Shown here: positions 28,547-36,410 of the stretch, piece by piece
Position numbering within the stretch: the stretch's first letter is position 1
Layout: each line of letters begins with the position of its first letter
From: Aestuariivita sp.
GTDB taxonomy: Bacteria; Pseudomonadota; Alphaproteobacteria; Rhodobacterales; Rhodobacteraceae
Assembly: GCF_021404545.1 (NCBI RefSeq)
Contig: NZ_JAAWWD010000034.1
Coordinates: forward strand, 62,001-126,000
Length of the DNA: 64,000 nt
Reading direction: 5' to 3'
Translations under genes and position numbers: made by a program
Notes under the pieces: model-generated
Told to the model about the DNA's origin: nothing
Databases searched by the model: none
The model's input: the letters and a program-made list of their open reading frames with translations, nothing else

Positions 28547-28603
28547 GTGTCAAGAAAGATGTTGGAGAGAGGTGTCGGGACAACGTGGGAGGTCGCCTGC
28601 TGA
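28547..28603 (+). CDS. 18-codon small ORF inside the structured RNA
   Basis: GTG at 28547 opens 18 codons ending TGA 28601-28603 (peptide VSRKMLERGVGTTWEVAC). The AGGAGG core sits seven bases before the start, the best-formed ribosome site in this window. The peptide resembles no family known to me and may be a leader peptide whose translation status controls the fold. Its last codons and stop lie in the first hairpin. Confidence 0.5.
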   Translation: MSRKMLERGVGTTWEVAC

Positions 28604-28690
28604 GGCAACCCTTGGTGGTCGCATGACCACCCACGGTGGCGTCGATTAACCTTTGAGGTCTAACCGACACCCCCTCCTGAAGCTTTCGAA

Positions 28691-28718
28691 AGGGCCGCCC
28701 TTACAGGTGGCCCTTTTT
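28691..28718 (+). terminator. Rho-independent terminator before arfB
   Basis: A nine-base-pair stem AGGGCCGCC/GGTGGCCCT (28691-28699 with 28706-28714, one G-U pair) with loop CTTACA, followed directly by a T tract. It closes the transcript of the structured RNA about 50 bases before arfB. Confidence 0.82.
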
Positions 28719-28768
28719 CGTGAGAAACTGGAACCTGGACACAGAGAGACGAGACGCATCAGGACATC

Positions 28769-29185
28769 ATGCTGAGGATCAACGACACTATCGAGATCGC
28801 GGAGTGGGAGCTGACCGAACAGTTCGTCCGCGCCTCGGGGCCCGGCGGGCAGAACGTGAACAAGGTTGCCACGGCAGTAGAGCTTCGGTTTGAGGCAGAG
28901 CGGTCTCCGGCGCTGACCGAGCCGGTCAAGCGCCGCCTGCGACGTCTGGCCGGGCGTCGCTGGACCAAGGAAGGGGCGCTGGTGATCCAATGCGACGAGA
29001 CCCGCTCGCAGGCCCGCAACCGAGAGATCGCGCGTGACCGGCTGGCAGAACTGGTGCGCAAGGCGATCGTGGTGCCCAAGAAGCGGCGACCGACCCGCCC
29101 CACCAAAGGGTCGGTCGAACGTCGATTGAAAGAAAAGAAGGTGCGAGGCGCAGTCAAACGGATGCGAGGGAGCGTGGAGGACTAG
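28769..29185 (+). CDS. arfB: alternative ribosome-rescue factor B (peptidyl-tRNA hydrolase)
   Basis: A 138-residue protein with the release-factor GGQ motif at residues 26-28 in RASGPGGQNVNK, no codon-recognition domain, and a basic C-terminal tail (KKRRPTRPT, VERRLKEKK) that in ArfB/YaeJ enters the empty mRNA channel. ArfB hydrolyses peptidyl-tRNA on stalled ribosomes. Length is standard. It lies just past the structured RNA and terminator, so readthrough of that terminator could control it. Confidence 0.94.
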   Translation: MLRINDTIEIAEWELTEQFVRASGPGGQNVNKVATAVELRFEAERSPALTEPVKRRLRRLAGRRWTKEGALVIQCDETRSQARNREIARDRLAELVRKAIVVPKKRRPTRPTKGSVERRLKEKKVRGAVKRMRGSVED

Positions 29186-29376
29186 GTGTCCGAGGTCAAA
29201 CGATCCAGGTGGTTTGATGCGCCGCCTTGCAATCCGTCCGGGATCACCCTGCGCGGGTGAAGCTTTGGCGCTGCAACCGGACGCACTTCGAATGGCCACG
29301 GCGTGCGGGATCGTGGACCGCAAGGCTCGAAATCCGCTCTCTGGACGGCGCCGGAGCGCCGCAGACGGTCTGTGCG

Positions 29377-30630
29377 CTAGGCCGGTCCCGCTTGAAACCT
29401 CTCGCGTTCTGACTGGGTCGTCAGCCCGATTTCGGCGTATTCGTGCAACGCGGTCCGCAATGCCTCAACCTCGTCTCGGGCCGAAGCGTCACACCGGCTC
29501 GACATCGAGGACAGGGCTCGGGAAACGGCCAGCAAAACGTCGACAAAGGCCGCCCCGTCGCGTGAGATGTCTCGAAATGCCGAGGCGATCAAGATGCTGT
29601 CCGGGATGGGCCTGACAAAAACACGGTCATAGACAGGTTGAGCTTGGACAGGCTCGGTCTGCAACACATCCCACAACAAGCGCTCCAACCGGGTTACAAC
29701 GTCTATGGCGGTGCCGGGATCGTTGATCCCCGGCGACAAGGCCTTTGACGCCGTTTCACGCATTGCCTGGATGGCATAGCTTGGATCCTGCTCATAGCTG
29801 CGGTTGGTTGCAATCACGATGCAATCCGCAATCTTCTTGAGATCCGCGGATCCCGTAACATATGCAACAGGCTCTGCCGTCAGGATCAAATCCCCCGGTA
29901 GCACGCTCAGGTAAACGACACTGCCGCCGGATTCAGCAAGCTCTTGCAGCTGTTGCATGTCGACCCGGCGCAGATAGCCGGACACTGTGGCCGGAACCAC
30001 GGAAGCCTCCGTTGGCGCGGGCTTATCAGCGGGGTGTCGCTGCCCGCCCAGATTGGGATGTTTTTTCATCTCAATGAGTGTTTCGCGAGCCGTGTCCTCG
30101 ATCCGTTCAAGCGCGTAGTCCATGCTGCCGATCCGCGAGAGCTGATGGATCCAGCGCACCAGCGAAAAGATGATTGCGAGCACCACCAAGACCGTGGCTC
30201 CGAATACGATGACGGAGGCGCTGTCGCTGTAATACCCTGCCCGAAAGAGGATGATCGACGAGAGCGCAAACGCAAATGCGCCAACGAATGTCGCCAGCAT
30301 TGTTTGGGTTGAGGTGTCTTCCATCAGCAGGCGGTGAATACGAGGGGTTGTCTGCTCGGCCATGGTTCGGTGCGACGAGACCATGACACCCAGAGAGAAT
30401 GTCGCGACGGCCAGCATGCTATTGGCCAGGATCGTGAGGATCGGTAGTGTCGCGGCGGACGTAAAGCGGTCTTTCGGCCCTTGAGGTATCAGCGGGTTCA
30501 GCGCTTCGGCCGACAGCGCCGCCAAAATGGAGAGCGCCAGAATCATCGCCACGCGCACCCACAAGATCCGGCTGATCCGCCTTGCGGCTTGCAGGTAGGG
30601 AACGATCTTGAGGCGAAGCAGGTTGCGCAT
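29377..30630 (-). CDS. DUF2254 membrane protein
   Basis: A 417-residue protein with four hydrophobic helices in the first 180 residues and a soluble C-terminal half. The blocks NSMLAVATFSLGVMVSSHR, DTSTQTMLATFVGAF and ALSPGINDPGTAIDVV match DUF2254, a family of unknown function. It sits at the edge of the stress-response island but has no EcfG box upstream. Confidence 0.87.
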   Translation of the reverse strand: MRNLLRLKIVPYLQAARRISRILWVRVAMILALSILAALSAEALNPLIPQGPKDRFTSAATLPILTILANSMLAVATFSLGVMVSSHRTMAEQTTPRIHRLLMEDTSTQTMLATFVGAFAFALSSIILFRAGYYSDSASVIVFGATVLVVLAIIFSLVRWIHQLSRIGSMDYALERIEDTARETLIEMKKHPNLGGQRHPADKPAPTEASVVPATVSGYLRRVDMQQLQELAESGGSVVYLSVLPGDLILTAEPVAYVTGSADLKKIADCIVIATNRSYEQDPSYAIQAMRETASKALSPGINDPGTAIDVVTRLERLLWDVLQTEPVQAQPVYDRVFVRPIPDSILIASAFRDISRDGAAFVDVLLAVSRALSSMSSRCDASARDEVEALRTALHEYAEIGLTTQSERERFQAGPA

Positions 30631-31017
30631 AGCGTCCTTTGGTCTGGGTTTGGCGCGCTGATATGCCTGCCCTGATGGTCACAGGCTCAGCCCATATCGG
30701 CAATCGCCGTTGGCAGAGCCTGACCGGCATTTGCCCTTTTATCAACACCGCCCCCCTGATTTGCCCTCTTAATAGGATCCGGGGCCTTCTGTCGGATAAG
30801 ACTTCCGGGGTCCTGTCCCATTTGGCGGCACGAGCGGTCTGTTTTTGTTCGGGACTGGGATGGGCGGTCTGACGAAGGGCACGTCGCTTGAGCTGACCCC
30901 TAGGCCTGGGCCGTGCACCGGAATGCCACAAAACGACAAACCGCCCGATCAGCTTTCGCTTGAGATCGGGCGGTCAAGGGTGACCCAGGACAGGATGTCT
31001 GGACCCAAGCGTTTCGG
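30631..31017. other. Non-coding stretch between DUF2254 and DUF1328 genes
   Basis: No supported gene. Two similar tracts (CCGGGGCCTTCTGTC near 30779 and CCGGGGTCCTGTCC near 30806) form an imperfect direct repeat. The right part carries the hairpin listed separately. Promoter signals for the DUF2254 gene probably lie near 30650, but no clear box was recognised. Confidence 0.4.
30941..30973 (-). terminator. Hairpin terminator after the DUF1328 gene
   Basis: A ten-base-pair stem CCGCCCGATC (30941-30950)/GATCGGGCGG (30964-30973) with an inner AGC/GCT pairing. On the minus strand it is followed by TTTGTCGTTTTG, consistent with termination of the DUF1328 transcript. Confidence 0.68.
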
Positions 31018-31179
31018 TTAGCTTCGCGAAGCACGCGCGACAAGGGATCCTAAAAAGAACAGGACTGCTATCAGGAAAAGTATTTTCGCGATGCCTGTGG
31101 ATGCACCTGCGATACCGCCAAACCCAAGAACGGCGGCGATGAGTGCGATGACGAGAAATGTAGCTGCCCAACCAAGCAT
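31018..31179 (-). CDS. DUF1328 (YtjA-type) small membrane protein
   Basis: A 53-residue protein, almost all hydrophobic: [20 protein letters not shown], then [20 protein letters not shown]. This is the DUF1328 pattern of two helices. Family members are often stress-induced; the function is unknown. AGGAGG lies upstream of the ATG at 31179. A perfect EcfG promoter 60-90 bases upstream places it in the general stress regulon. Confidence 0.9.
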   Translation of the reverse strand: MLGWAATFLVIALIAAVLGFGGIAGASTGIAKILFLIAVLFFLGSLVARASRS

Positions 31180-31241
31180 GAACCTGACCTCCTGATAAGT
31201 GTGGCGGCGGTTGGCCCACGCCAACTGCCTTCGGACCACTC

Positions 31242-31266
31242 AACGCGGGCGGCGTGACTTGGTTCC
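31242..31266 (-). promoter_or_regulatory. EcfG-type promoter of the DUF1328 gene
   Basis: On the minus strand, GGAAC (31266-31262), a 16-base spacer, then CGTT (31245-31242). This matches the GGAAC-N16/17-CGTT consensus of alphaproteobacterial general stress promoters and points at the gene starting at 31179. Confidence 0.8.
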
Positions 31267-31401
31267 ATATTCGATTGCGATGTCGCTTTTGAGCGCATCA
31301 ACGTCCCTGCCGACATCAATAATCAATTTCAGTTCACAAAAATGGAACGCACCCGTTGCAGGGAGCGCTCCTTGAATGGCTCAATGTGAGGGCGGGAACG
31401 G

Positions 31402-31650
31402 TTAGCTGTTATCCGCCGCCTCTTCTTCCGGGCTCTGGAAATCGATGGTCGGTACGCTGATCGTGACCTTCTCAGTGCCCGTTTCAATATCGCCGATCTG
31501 TGCGTCGAACTCCGGAGCGTTGCCGCCTTCAACAGTCACGTCGATTTTCGGCAGTCTGGTCTCTTCGGTCTGCTCAATGTCGACCATATAGATGCCAAAC
31601 GCCAAGGCGGCGACGGCGACAATCGCGGCGAAAATGAATCCGGTTTTCAT
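31402..31650 (-). CDS. small exported or membrane-anchored acidic protein
   Basis: An 82-residue protein with one N-terminal hydrophobic segment (about residues 3-20) and an acidic C-terminal part rich in E, D and T (EGGNAPEFDAQIGDIETG, ending EEEAADNS). No family was recognised. The ATG at 31650 is chosen because the six-codon longer form would have its start inside the AAAGGAG site. Its place among EcfG-controlled genes suggests a stress-related envelope role, but no EcfG box is found upstream. Confidence 0.68.
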   Translation of the reverse strand: MKTGFIFAAIVAVAALAFGIYMVDIEQTEETRLPKIDVTVEGGNAPEFDAQIGDIETGTEKVTISVPTIDFQSPEEEAADNS

Positions 31651-31833
31651 CAGTCTGTCTCCTTTCAATGTCCTCTGTCTAACAAACGAACTGCGGGCCG
31701 GAAGGTTTCATTCCGCCGGAATTTCTTTGGGATGACTATGTTTTTGGCCGCACTCAGTCGCTTGTCGCGTAGGTCTGAGTGAACGGCGCTGCCCGATCCG
31801 TATGAGGGTCGCGCGCGGCCAAAGGGACATGCC

Positions 31834-31859
31834 GGAACTTTTCCCCCCGCCAAACCGTT
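31834..31859 (+). promoter_or_regulatory. EcfG-type promoter of a small membrane ORF
   Basis: GGAAC (31834-31838), a 17-base spacer and CGTT (31856-31859), 32 bases before the microprotein start at 31892. The perfect consensus supports that ORF being transcribed. Confidence 0.72.
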
Positions 31860-31891
31860 TTTGACCAGACCCGATGAAAGGACTGCGCGGC

Positions 31892-32047
31892 ATGACGAAC
31901 GAGATTTTCCTGTTCGGACTAATTGGGGTGGTCCTGGTGGCACTCGGGGTCATCGCGGTCTCATCATCCTGGTCGCTGCGCCGCCGCCAGCGATCCGATC
32001 GTGACGCAACGTCCGCGCAGCAAGCAGACAGGGACGATCAGATCTGA
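31892..32047 (+). CDS. 51-residue single-helix membrane microprotein
   Basis: ATG 31892 to TGA 32047. The N-terminal part is one hydrophobic helix (TNEIFLFGLIGVVLVALGVI), followed by a basic, polar tail (SLRRRQRSDRD, then QQADRDDQI). GAAAGGA lies upstream; an in-frame ATG at 31874 would add six residues. The EcfG promoter just upstream and the tight fit before the convergent exoD gene (3-base gap) argue it is real. No family was recognised. Confidence 0.6.
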   Translation: MTNEIFLFGLIGVVLVALGVIAVSSSWSLRRRQRSDRDATSAQQADRDDQI

Positions 32048-32050
32048 AGA

Positions 32051-32641
32051 TTACGCAAAGAGCGCGGAGAAGGCGAAGGCTGGAATCAAGGAGGTCAAAC
32101 CCAATGTGACCAGTCCCAGGACCGCGATCAGCCCATCGCGTGCCAAAAGCCCGGTTGCGATCAAGGCCACCGCGACCCCGATCATGCTGGACGTGAAGGG
32201 AAGAAGCTCCAGCAATGGCAAGCATATGCCGCTCAAGGCGCAGAAGGCATAAAGGACCCGTGAGGCGGGAGGCGAGACCAACGGAGCCAAGCGCGCCTGG
32301 GTGCCGCGATCCAGCCATTCCGCAAAGCGCAGGACGCGATCAAGGGGCTTGTCGGACCGCGCGGTGTTGAGTTTCCAGGCCATAAGCCGGCGCGGTAGCC
32401 AGAGATATGTGCGTCCGATCATACCTTGGACCGCCACCAGGAAGATCAGGCCGCCAATAGCGCTCGACAGCAAAGGAACACCGCTGAGCGGAGAAACCAG
32501 CAACAGCGCAGCCAACAGCAGAATTGACGGGAAGGAGGCCGAGCCGAAGTTCGACAGGATATCGCGCAGGCACACCTCGTCGGTCTCTGTCGCCTCTTCC
32601 AGTGCCGCCACAACGGTGCTCACGGGTTGGTCTGCCGACAT
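32051..32641 (-). CDS. ExoD-family membrane protein
   Basis: A 196-residue protein with about four hydrophobic helices. The blocks LLLVSPLSGVPLLSS, TYLWLPRRL and LELLPFTSSMIGVAVALIATG match the ExoD (exopolysaccharide synthesis) family. Rhizobial ExoD affects exopolysaccharide and alkaline tolerance; its molecular role is not established. ATG 32641 opens MSADQPVSTVV; a 15-codon longer frame has no better site. It has its own EcfG promoter. Confidence 0.86.
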   Translation of the reverse strand: MSADQPVSTVVAALEEATETDEVCLRDILSNFGSASFPSILLLAALLLVSPLSGVPLLSSAIGGLIFLVAVQGMIGRTYLWLPRRLMAWKLNTARSDKPLDRVLRFAEWLDRGTQARLAPLVSPPASRVLYAFCALSGICLPLLELLPFTSSMIGVAVALIATGLLARDGLIAVLGLVTLGLTSLIPAFAFSALFA

Positions 32642-32721
32642 GGTTAGGCTCCTTGGTGCATGCAGCTGGCCGGTCGACTGTCGCATACAGCGACGTTTCC
32701 AGTCCGGTCGGGTCTAAGATC

Positions 32722-32747
32722 AACGCGCTATATATGTCTTCGGTTCC
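32722..32747 (-). promoter_or_regulatory. EcfG-type promoter of exoD
   Basis: On the minus strand, GGAAC (32747-32743), a 17-base spacer, then CGTT (32725-32722), about 80 bases before the exoD start. Confidence 0.78.
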
Positions 32748-33128
32748 AGATCCAGACCAGCAGAGCGGATATCCGCGCAACCCGGCAAAGGCCGGGCCAA
32801 TACAATCGGTGCCGACGCTTTCCTTCTCCCGGTCGTCCAGGGCGCGTCCTTGGCCAACGAGGTTTGCCAAACCATCGACGGGCGTCTTCCCGGATCCCGG
32901 CCTTGGCCTTGCGGTCTCTCTCATAAAAAATCCGTTGAGCATTTCCCGGTCGCCATCGCCGGGCTGAAAGCCAGCCGTCATCAAATCGCCCCGGCGATGT
33001 TGCGCGGCGGCTTTCGGCAGTCTTCTCCGCCTTGGATCTGGCCCCGGTTCATGGGTCTCTTTTTTCGTGGTGCTGTGATCTGCCAGACAAACACGCGGAC
33101 GCAGTGGGGAGGTCTGCGCAAGCGGGCG
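32748..33128. other. Non-coding stretch between exoD and the phospholipase D gene
   Basis: About 380 bases with no supported gene on either strand and no clear hairpin. It lies downstream of the phospholipase D gene, so it is the trailer of the stress-response operon. Confidence 0.4.
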
Positions 33129-34682
33129 TCAGACCATTTCCTCCGGCACACCCGGCAGGTTCCGGCCAAAGCGCCGCGCGGGGCCAACCTTGTAAGGCAC
33201 GATAAAGGAGAGGCGCATGTCGGGCGCCGTCTCTGCGTTCAGCCGAGCATGGGTGTGCCACGCTTGGACGGTGTTCTTGCCCCTCAGATACGGCTCAAGA
33301 TCCCGGTCGGGCAACCAGTGCCCGATGCACCGCTGCTTGAGATGTTTCACAAGATCCGAATCCGTCACCTCGACGCCCGCTTCGGTGTCCCAGTTCAGGC
33401 TGCGCCCGTTGAGATTGGCAGAGGAGACAATCGCGGCGGTATCGTCAAAAACAGAGACCTTGGCATGGACATAAAGCATGGGCGCGTTGCTGAGCGTGCT
33501 CCGGTCATCCGACTTTCTGCGGATGGGCTGTACCGGGGATCCCGCGAACAGGCGTAGCCCGAATGCGCGATGCAACCGGAGCAGGCTCTTGGCTTGCAGG
33601 TATTCCCCATATCGCGAATCAGACCCGGCCGCATTTTCAAAGGCAACCTCTTCGGGCGCGGCGGGCAGGACGACGACAAGCCCCAGATCAGGCCTGCGCC
33701 TGGCAGCGTTGCAAAGGGCGCGTGTAATGTCGCGGTCGCGGAGGAATTGCGTCTCAAGATAGATCAGGTCCTGCGCGGCGGCGATGTGATCCAGATGAGC
33801 CTGTCGGATGCTTCGCGTCCGGCAGGAGGGCGACAGGGAAAGGACCGGAGCGGCGCGGGGCGCGGACAGTGTGCGCAAGAACGGTTTGGGCAGCTCGGTC
33901 GGCGCGGTTTGTCCCGACGTGATCTGATCGAACTCGGCCAGATGCGCCTGCGCCGCCTGGGCGAGATCGGCGTCCCGCACCATCACTTGCACATCATGCC
34001 AGGTTTCGGAATTGTCCCTGTCATGACGCTTGGTGTCATACCGGCGGTCATTCAGATCAAGCCCGCCGATATAAACGGTCTTGCGATCAATGACGGCCAG
34101 TTTGTGATGGTGTGTCGCGGGCACAAGGCGCGCTGGCGGCCAGCGTTGGGCGCGGGCCGTCCCCGTTGAATCGACCTCAAGCAGCGGCCGCAAACCGGGG
34201 CGTTCGAGCGCAAACAGCGCCTTTGCTCTGCCGTCCAGACTATTGTAACGCTCTGCCGCTTTGCTGACCAGCGCGCGGGATTTGACCCAAAGCCCGATCG
34301 CCGCCAGCCAACCGATCCGCCCGCCATGCATCGAGGCCCGCACTGTCAACCGCTCGGGATGGCGCACAATCTCGCGCAATGCGGCCGCCTGACGGATCGT
34401 CCGCCAGGTGTGGGCATGCATCTCTCCTGCCACTACGGGATCGAAATCGGTGAGCTTGAGCGAGACGTCAACGCCTTGGTCCAGCTTGAAAGCCAGCAAA
34501 TCGAACCAGGTGTCGCCAATCGCAAGGGCCTCGTCTGACCGCAGGCTTGTGGTGAAATCAAACACGCGAAATCCCGCATCGACCCGCGTCTCGGCCCGCA
34601 AGACCGCTGTTTCAAACGCGCGGAACGCCTCTTCCGCAGTGATCAGGATGTCGCATGTATCGGTGGTAATCTTGGCGGCCAT
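33129..34682 (-). CDS. phospholipase D-like protein in the stress-response operon
   Basis: A 517-residue protein with two HKD motifs: HHKLAVIDRKTVYIGG (H193, K195) and VHAKVSVFDDTAAIVSSANLN (H406). Both carry the expected downstream G/N/S residues, so it should be an active phospholipase D, nuclease or transphosphatidylase-type enzyme. No signal peptide is visible, suggesting a cytoplasmic location. The start lies three bases after the stop of the histidine kinase gene, making it the last gene of nepR-ecfG-kinase-PLD. A role in membrane lipid remodelling under stress is an inference. Confidence 0.88.
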   Translation of the reverse strand: MAAKITTDTCDILITAEEAFRAFETAVLRAETRVDAGFRVFDFTTSLRSDEALAIGDTWFDLLAFKLDQGVDVSLKLTDFDPVVAGEMHAHTWRTIRQAAALREIVRHPERLTVRASMHGGRIGWLAAIGLWVKSRALVSKAAERYNSLDGRAKALFALERPGLRPLLEVDSTGTARAQRWPPARLVPATHHHKLAVIDRKTVYIGGLDLNDRRYDTKRHDRDNSETWHDVQVMVRDADLAQAAQAHLAEFDQITSGQTAPTELPKPFLRTLSAPRAAPVLSLSPSCRTRSIRQAHLDHIAAAQDLIYLETQFLRDRDITRALCNAARRRPDLGLVVVLPAAPEEVAFENAAGSDSRYGEYLQAKSLLRLHRAFGLRLFAGSPVQPIRRKSDDRSTLSNAPMLYVHAKVSVFDDTAAIVSSANLNGRSLNWDTEAGVEVTDSDLVKHLKQRCIGHWLPDRDLEPYLRGKNTVQAWHTHARLNAETAPDMRLSFIVPYKVGPARRFGRNLPGVPEEMV

Positions 34683-34685
34683 TGC

Positions 34686-36410
34686 TCAGTAATCCAGGGG
34701 ATCTTCCCTGAACTCCTCAACCGTGAAATCCAGCGACAGGCAATACTGCGCGTCTGTCTCCGAAACTTCAATCTGTCCGCCCAACTGGGTTGCAAAAGCC
34801 CGGATAAGCTGCTGGCCCAAGCCGGTTGACGTCTCTTCCCTGTCGGGGTGGATATCGCGTTGTGGCGTGCCTTTGCTGTTTTCGATAGTCAGCCGCGCGT
34901 GGTTCTGATCGTCATGGGTCAGCGACAAACGAATGCTTGGCGCATCTCCGCCAAGGTACTTCATGGCGTTTGTCAGCGCCTCTGAGACAAACATCGCCAG
35001 CGGCACCGCCTGATCAGGAAAAACCGTGACCGCATCCAATGCGGTCTCTATTGCGATATCGCTCTCGTGGGCTGCACCGATGGCGCGGCTCTGCTCAAGG
35101 ATCTGCTCAATCAGTGTCGCCGCATTCACCTGCGTCAGGCTGTCGGCCTGGTAAAGCGTGCGATGGACCCCAGAGAGGCCCATGATTCGGTCCTGAACCT
35201 GCCCCAGCGCCCGCTTGGTCTCCTCTGCCCGCGCCTTGCGAATCTGCATGTTCATGATCGACGAGATGATCTGCAGGTTGTTCTTGACCCGGTGATGCAC
35301 CTCCTTGAGAAGGACGGATTTTTCGCGCAGCTGATCTTCGAGGCGGGCCTCGTCCTGCAAGATGTCATGCGTCATCCCGTGCAAAGCGGTTTCAAGCTCG
35401 GCCAGTTCGGTGGGTGTCGCGCGACGCTGCGGGTCCACCGGCACTTTACGGTCCTTGGCGAACCGCCGCACTGCCAGGTTGAGTTTTTGAATATGCTGGA
35501 TCACCAGTCGATCCGTTACGAACCACACGACGAGCAGGCTGGCCAGCCACATCAAAAACGGCAAGGCGACCGTCGCGAACGGAGCCATCTGCCCGGACAT
35601 CGTAAGCGTGCTGCGCGGCCAGGCACCCATCGCATAGACCACGTCCGGGACAATCGGCACGATCGAATAGACCACGTCCTGACCCACGGTACTGGTGGCG
35701 ATCAGCGTACGGGCCCGGCCATGGGCAAGGCTGTTAAGCGATATGTCTCGGGGCAGAAAACGCTGAGCCCGGGCGCGCCCCTGTTCGGTCGACAAAAGCT
35801 GGCCTTCGGCGTTGAAAGTAACCAGGGCGATCGGATCGGCGTCGCCCAGAAAATCAAAGGTTTCCCCCACATCCCTCAGCGGCAACGAAAGCGAGATGTA
35901 ACCCAGAAAGACCTCGTCGGCAAAATGCGGCTGGTTGATGATCATCACGCTCTGCCCCGATCCGGGCGCGTTGAGGTTGACCTGGACGCTGAGCCGAGGA
36001 TAGGCGATCAGATCGGCAAAGCCGGGATAATCCGAAAAGTCCAGCACATCATATGCGGTCGAGCAGGTACTTGTTCCATCGACACCGACAAAGCCTGCAA
36101 AGGCGAAATTCGTGTCAGAGGCCTTGAAGCGCCTGACATAGTCTCGGCACCGGGCGATGTCATTGAGCACTTCGGTGCCGATCCCGCTCAGCGATTGAGC
36201 GGCTCCGAAGGCCCGCTGGATGATTTGTCTCTCGCCGGAGGCGGCCCGCTCCGTCAGTGCCAAAAGCGACAGCTCAGTTCGTTGCTCGACTTCCGCGCTC
36301 AGGCGCAGGTTCTGGAACACGCCGATCACGCCAAGAGGAAGCAACGCAAGTGTCAGGAAGAAAAGGACGCGGGTGGTCAGCCGCCTGTGCAGCGCGACCG
36401 ATTGCGTCAT
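34686..36410 (-). CDS. membrane sensor histidine kinase (HisKA_2 type), likely PhyR kinase
   Basis: A 574-residue kinase. A first helix (about residues 14-32), a periplasmic sensor region of about 240 residues resembling a Cache domain, and a second helix (about 283-303) are followed by a HAMP-like linker. The HisKA_2 box HHRVKNNLQIISSIM lies near residue 370, then an ATPase with EALTNAMKY. This kinase class typically phosphorylates PhyR in the general stress response. Its stop and start overlap neighbours (ATGA with ecfG), so it is cotranscribed. Confidence 0.9.
   Translation of the reverse strand: MTQSVALHRRLTTRVLFFLTLALLPLGVIGVFQNLRLSAEVEQRTELSLLALTERAASGERQIIQRAFGAAQSLSGIGTEVLNDIARCRDYVRRFKASDTNFAFAGFVGVDGTSTCSTAYDVLDFSDYPGFADLIAYPRLSVQVNLNAPGSGQSVMIINQPHFADEVFLGYISLSLPLRDVGETFDFLGDADPIALVTFNAEGQLLSTEQGRARAQRFLPRDISLNSLAHGRARTLIATSTVGQDVVYSIVPIVPDVVYAMGAWPRSTLTMSGQMAPFATVALPFLMWLASLLVVWFVTDRLVIQHIQKLNLAVRRFAKDRKVPVDPQRRATPTELAELETALHGMTHDILQDEARLEDQLREKSVLLKEVHHRVKNNLQIISSIMNMQIRKARAEETKRALGQVQDRIMGLSGVHRTLYQADSLTQVNAATLIEQILEQSRAIGAAHESDIAIETALDAVTVFPDQAVPLAMFVSEALTNAMKYLGGDAPSIRLSLTHDDQNHARLTIENSKGTPQRDIHPDREETSTGLGQQLIRAFATQLGGQIEVSETDAQYCLSLDFTVEEFREDPLDY

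Larger units (their letters stand above)
28531..28720 (+). ncRNA. structured RNA or leader with SD and internal anti-SD, upstream of arfB
   Basis: Seen directly: GAAAGGAGGTGATCC (28531-28545) is the exact complement of 15 nt of the standard 16S rRNA 3' end. An outer helix GGTGTCGG (28571-28578)/CCGACACC (28664-28671) encloses three hairpins: 28591-28610 with the small-ORF stop codon in its loop, 28614-28631 (7 bp, loop GCAT), and 28646-28663. CCTCCT at 28673-28678 can pair with AGGAGG at 28534-28539, nested outside the outer helix. An intrinsic terminator follows. The folding was done by eye. Inference: either a stand-alone sRNA or a riboregulator. No known Rfam family was recognised; cuckoo-type RNAs with CCUCC motifs are an idea, not a match. 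Confidence 0.6.

Noticed and set aside
29186-29376. tRNA gene
   Set aside because: No acceptor stem plus T-loop (GGTTCRA) pattern was found here or in other gaps.
30631-31017. Mobile-element remnant in the gap
   Set aside because: Only a short imperfect direct repeat and the terminator hairpin are present; no transposase-like reading frame.
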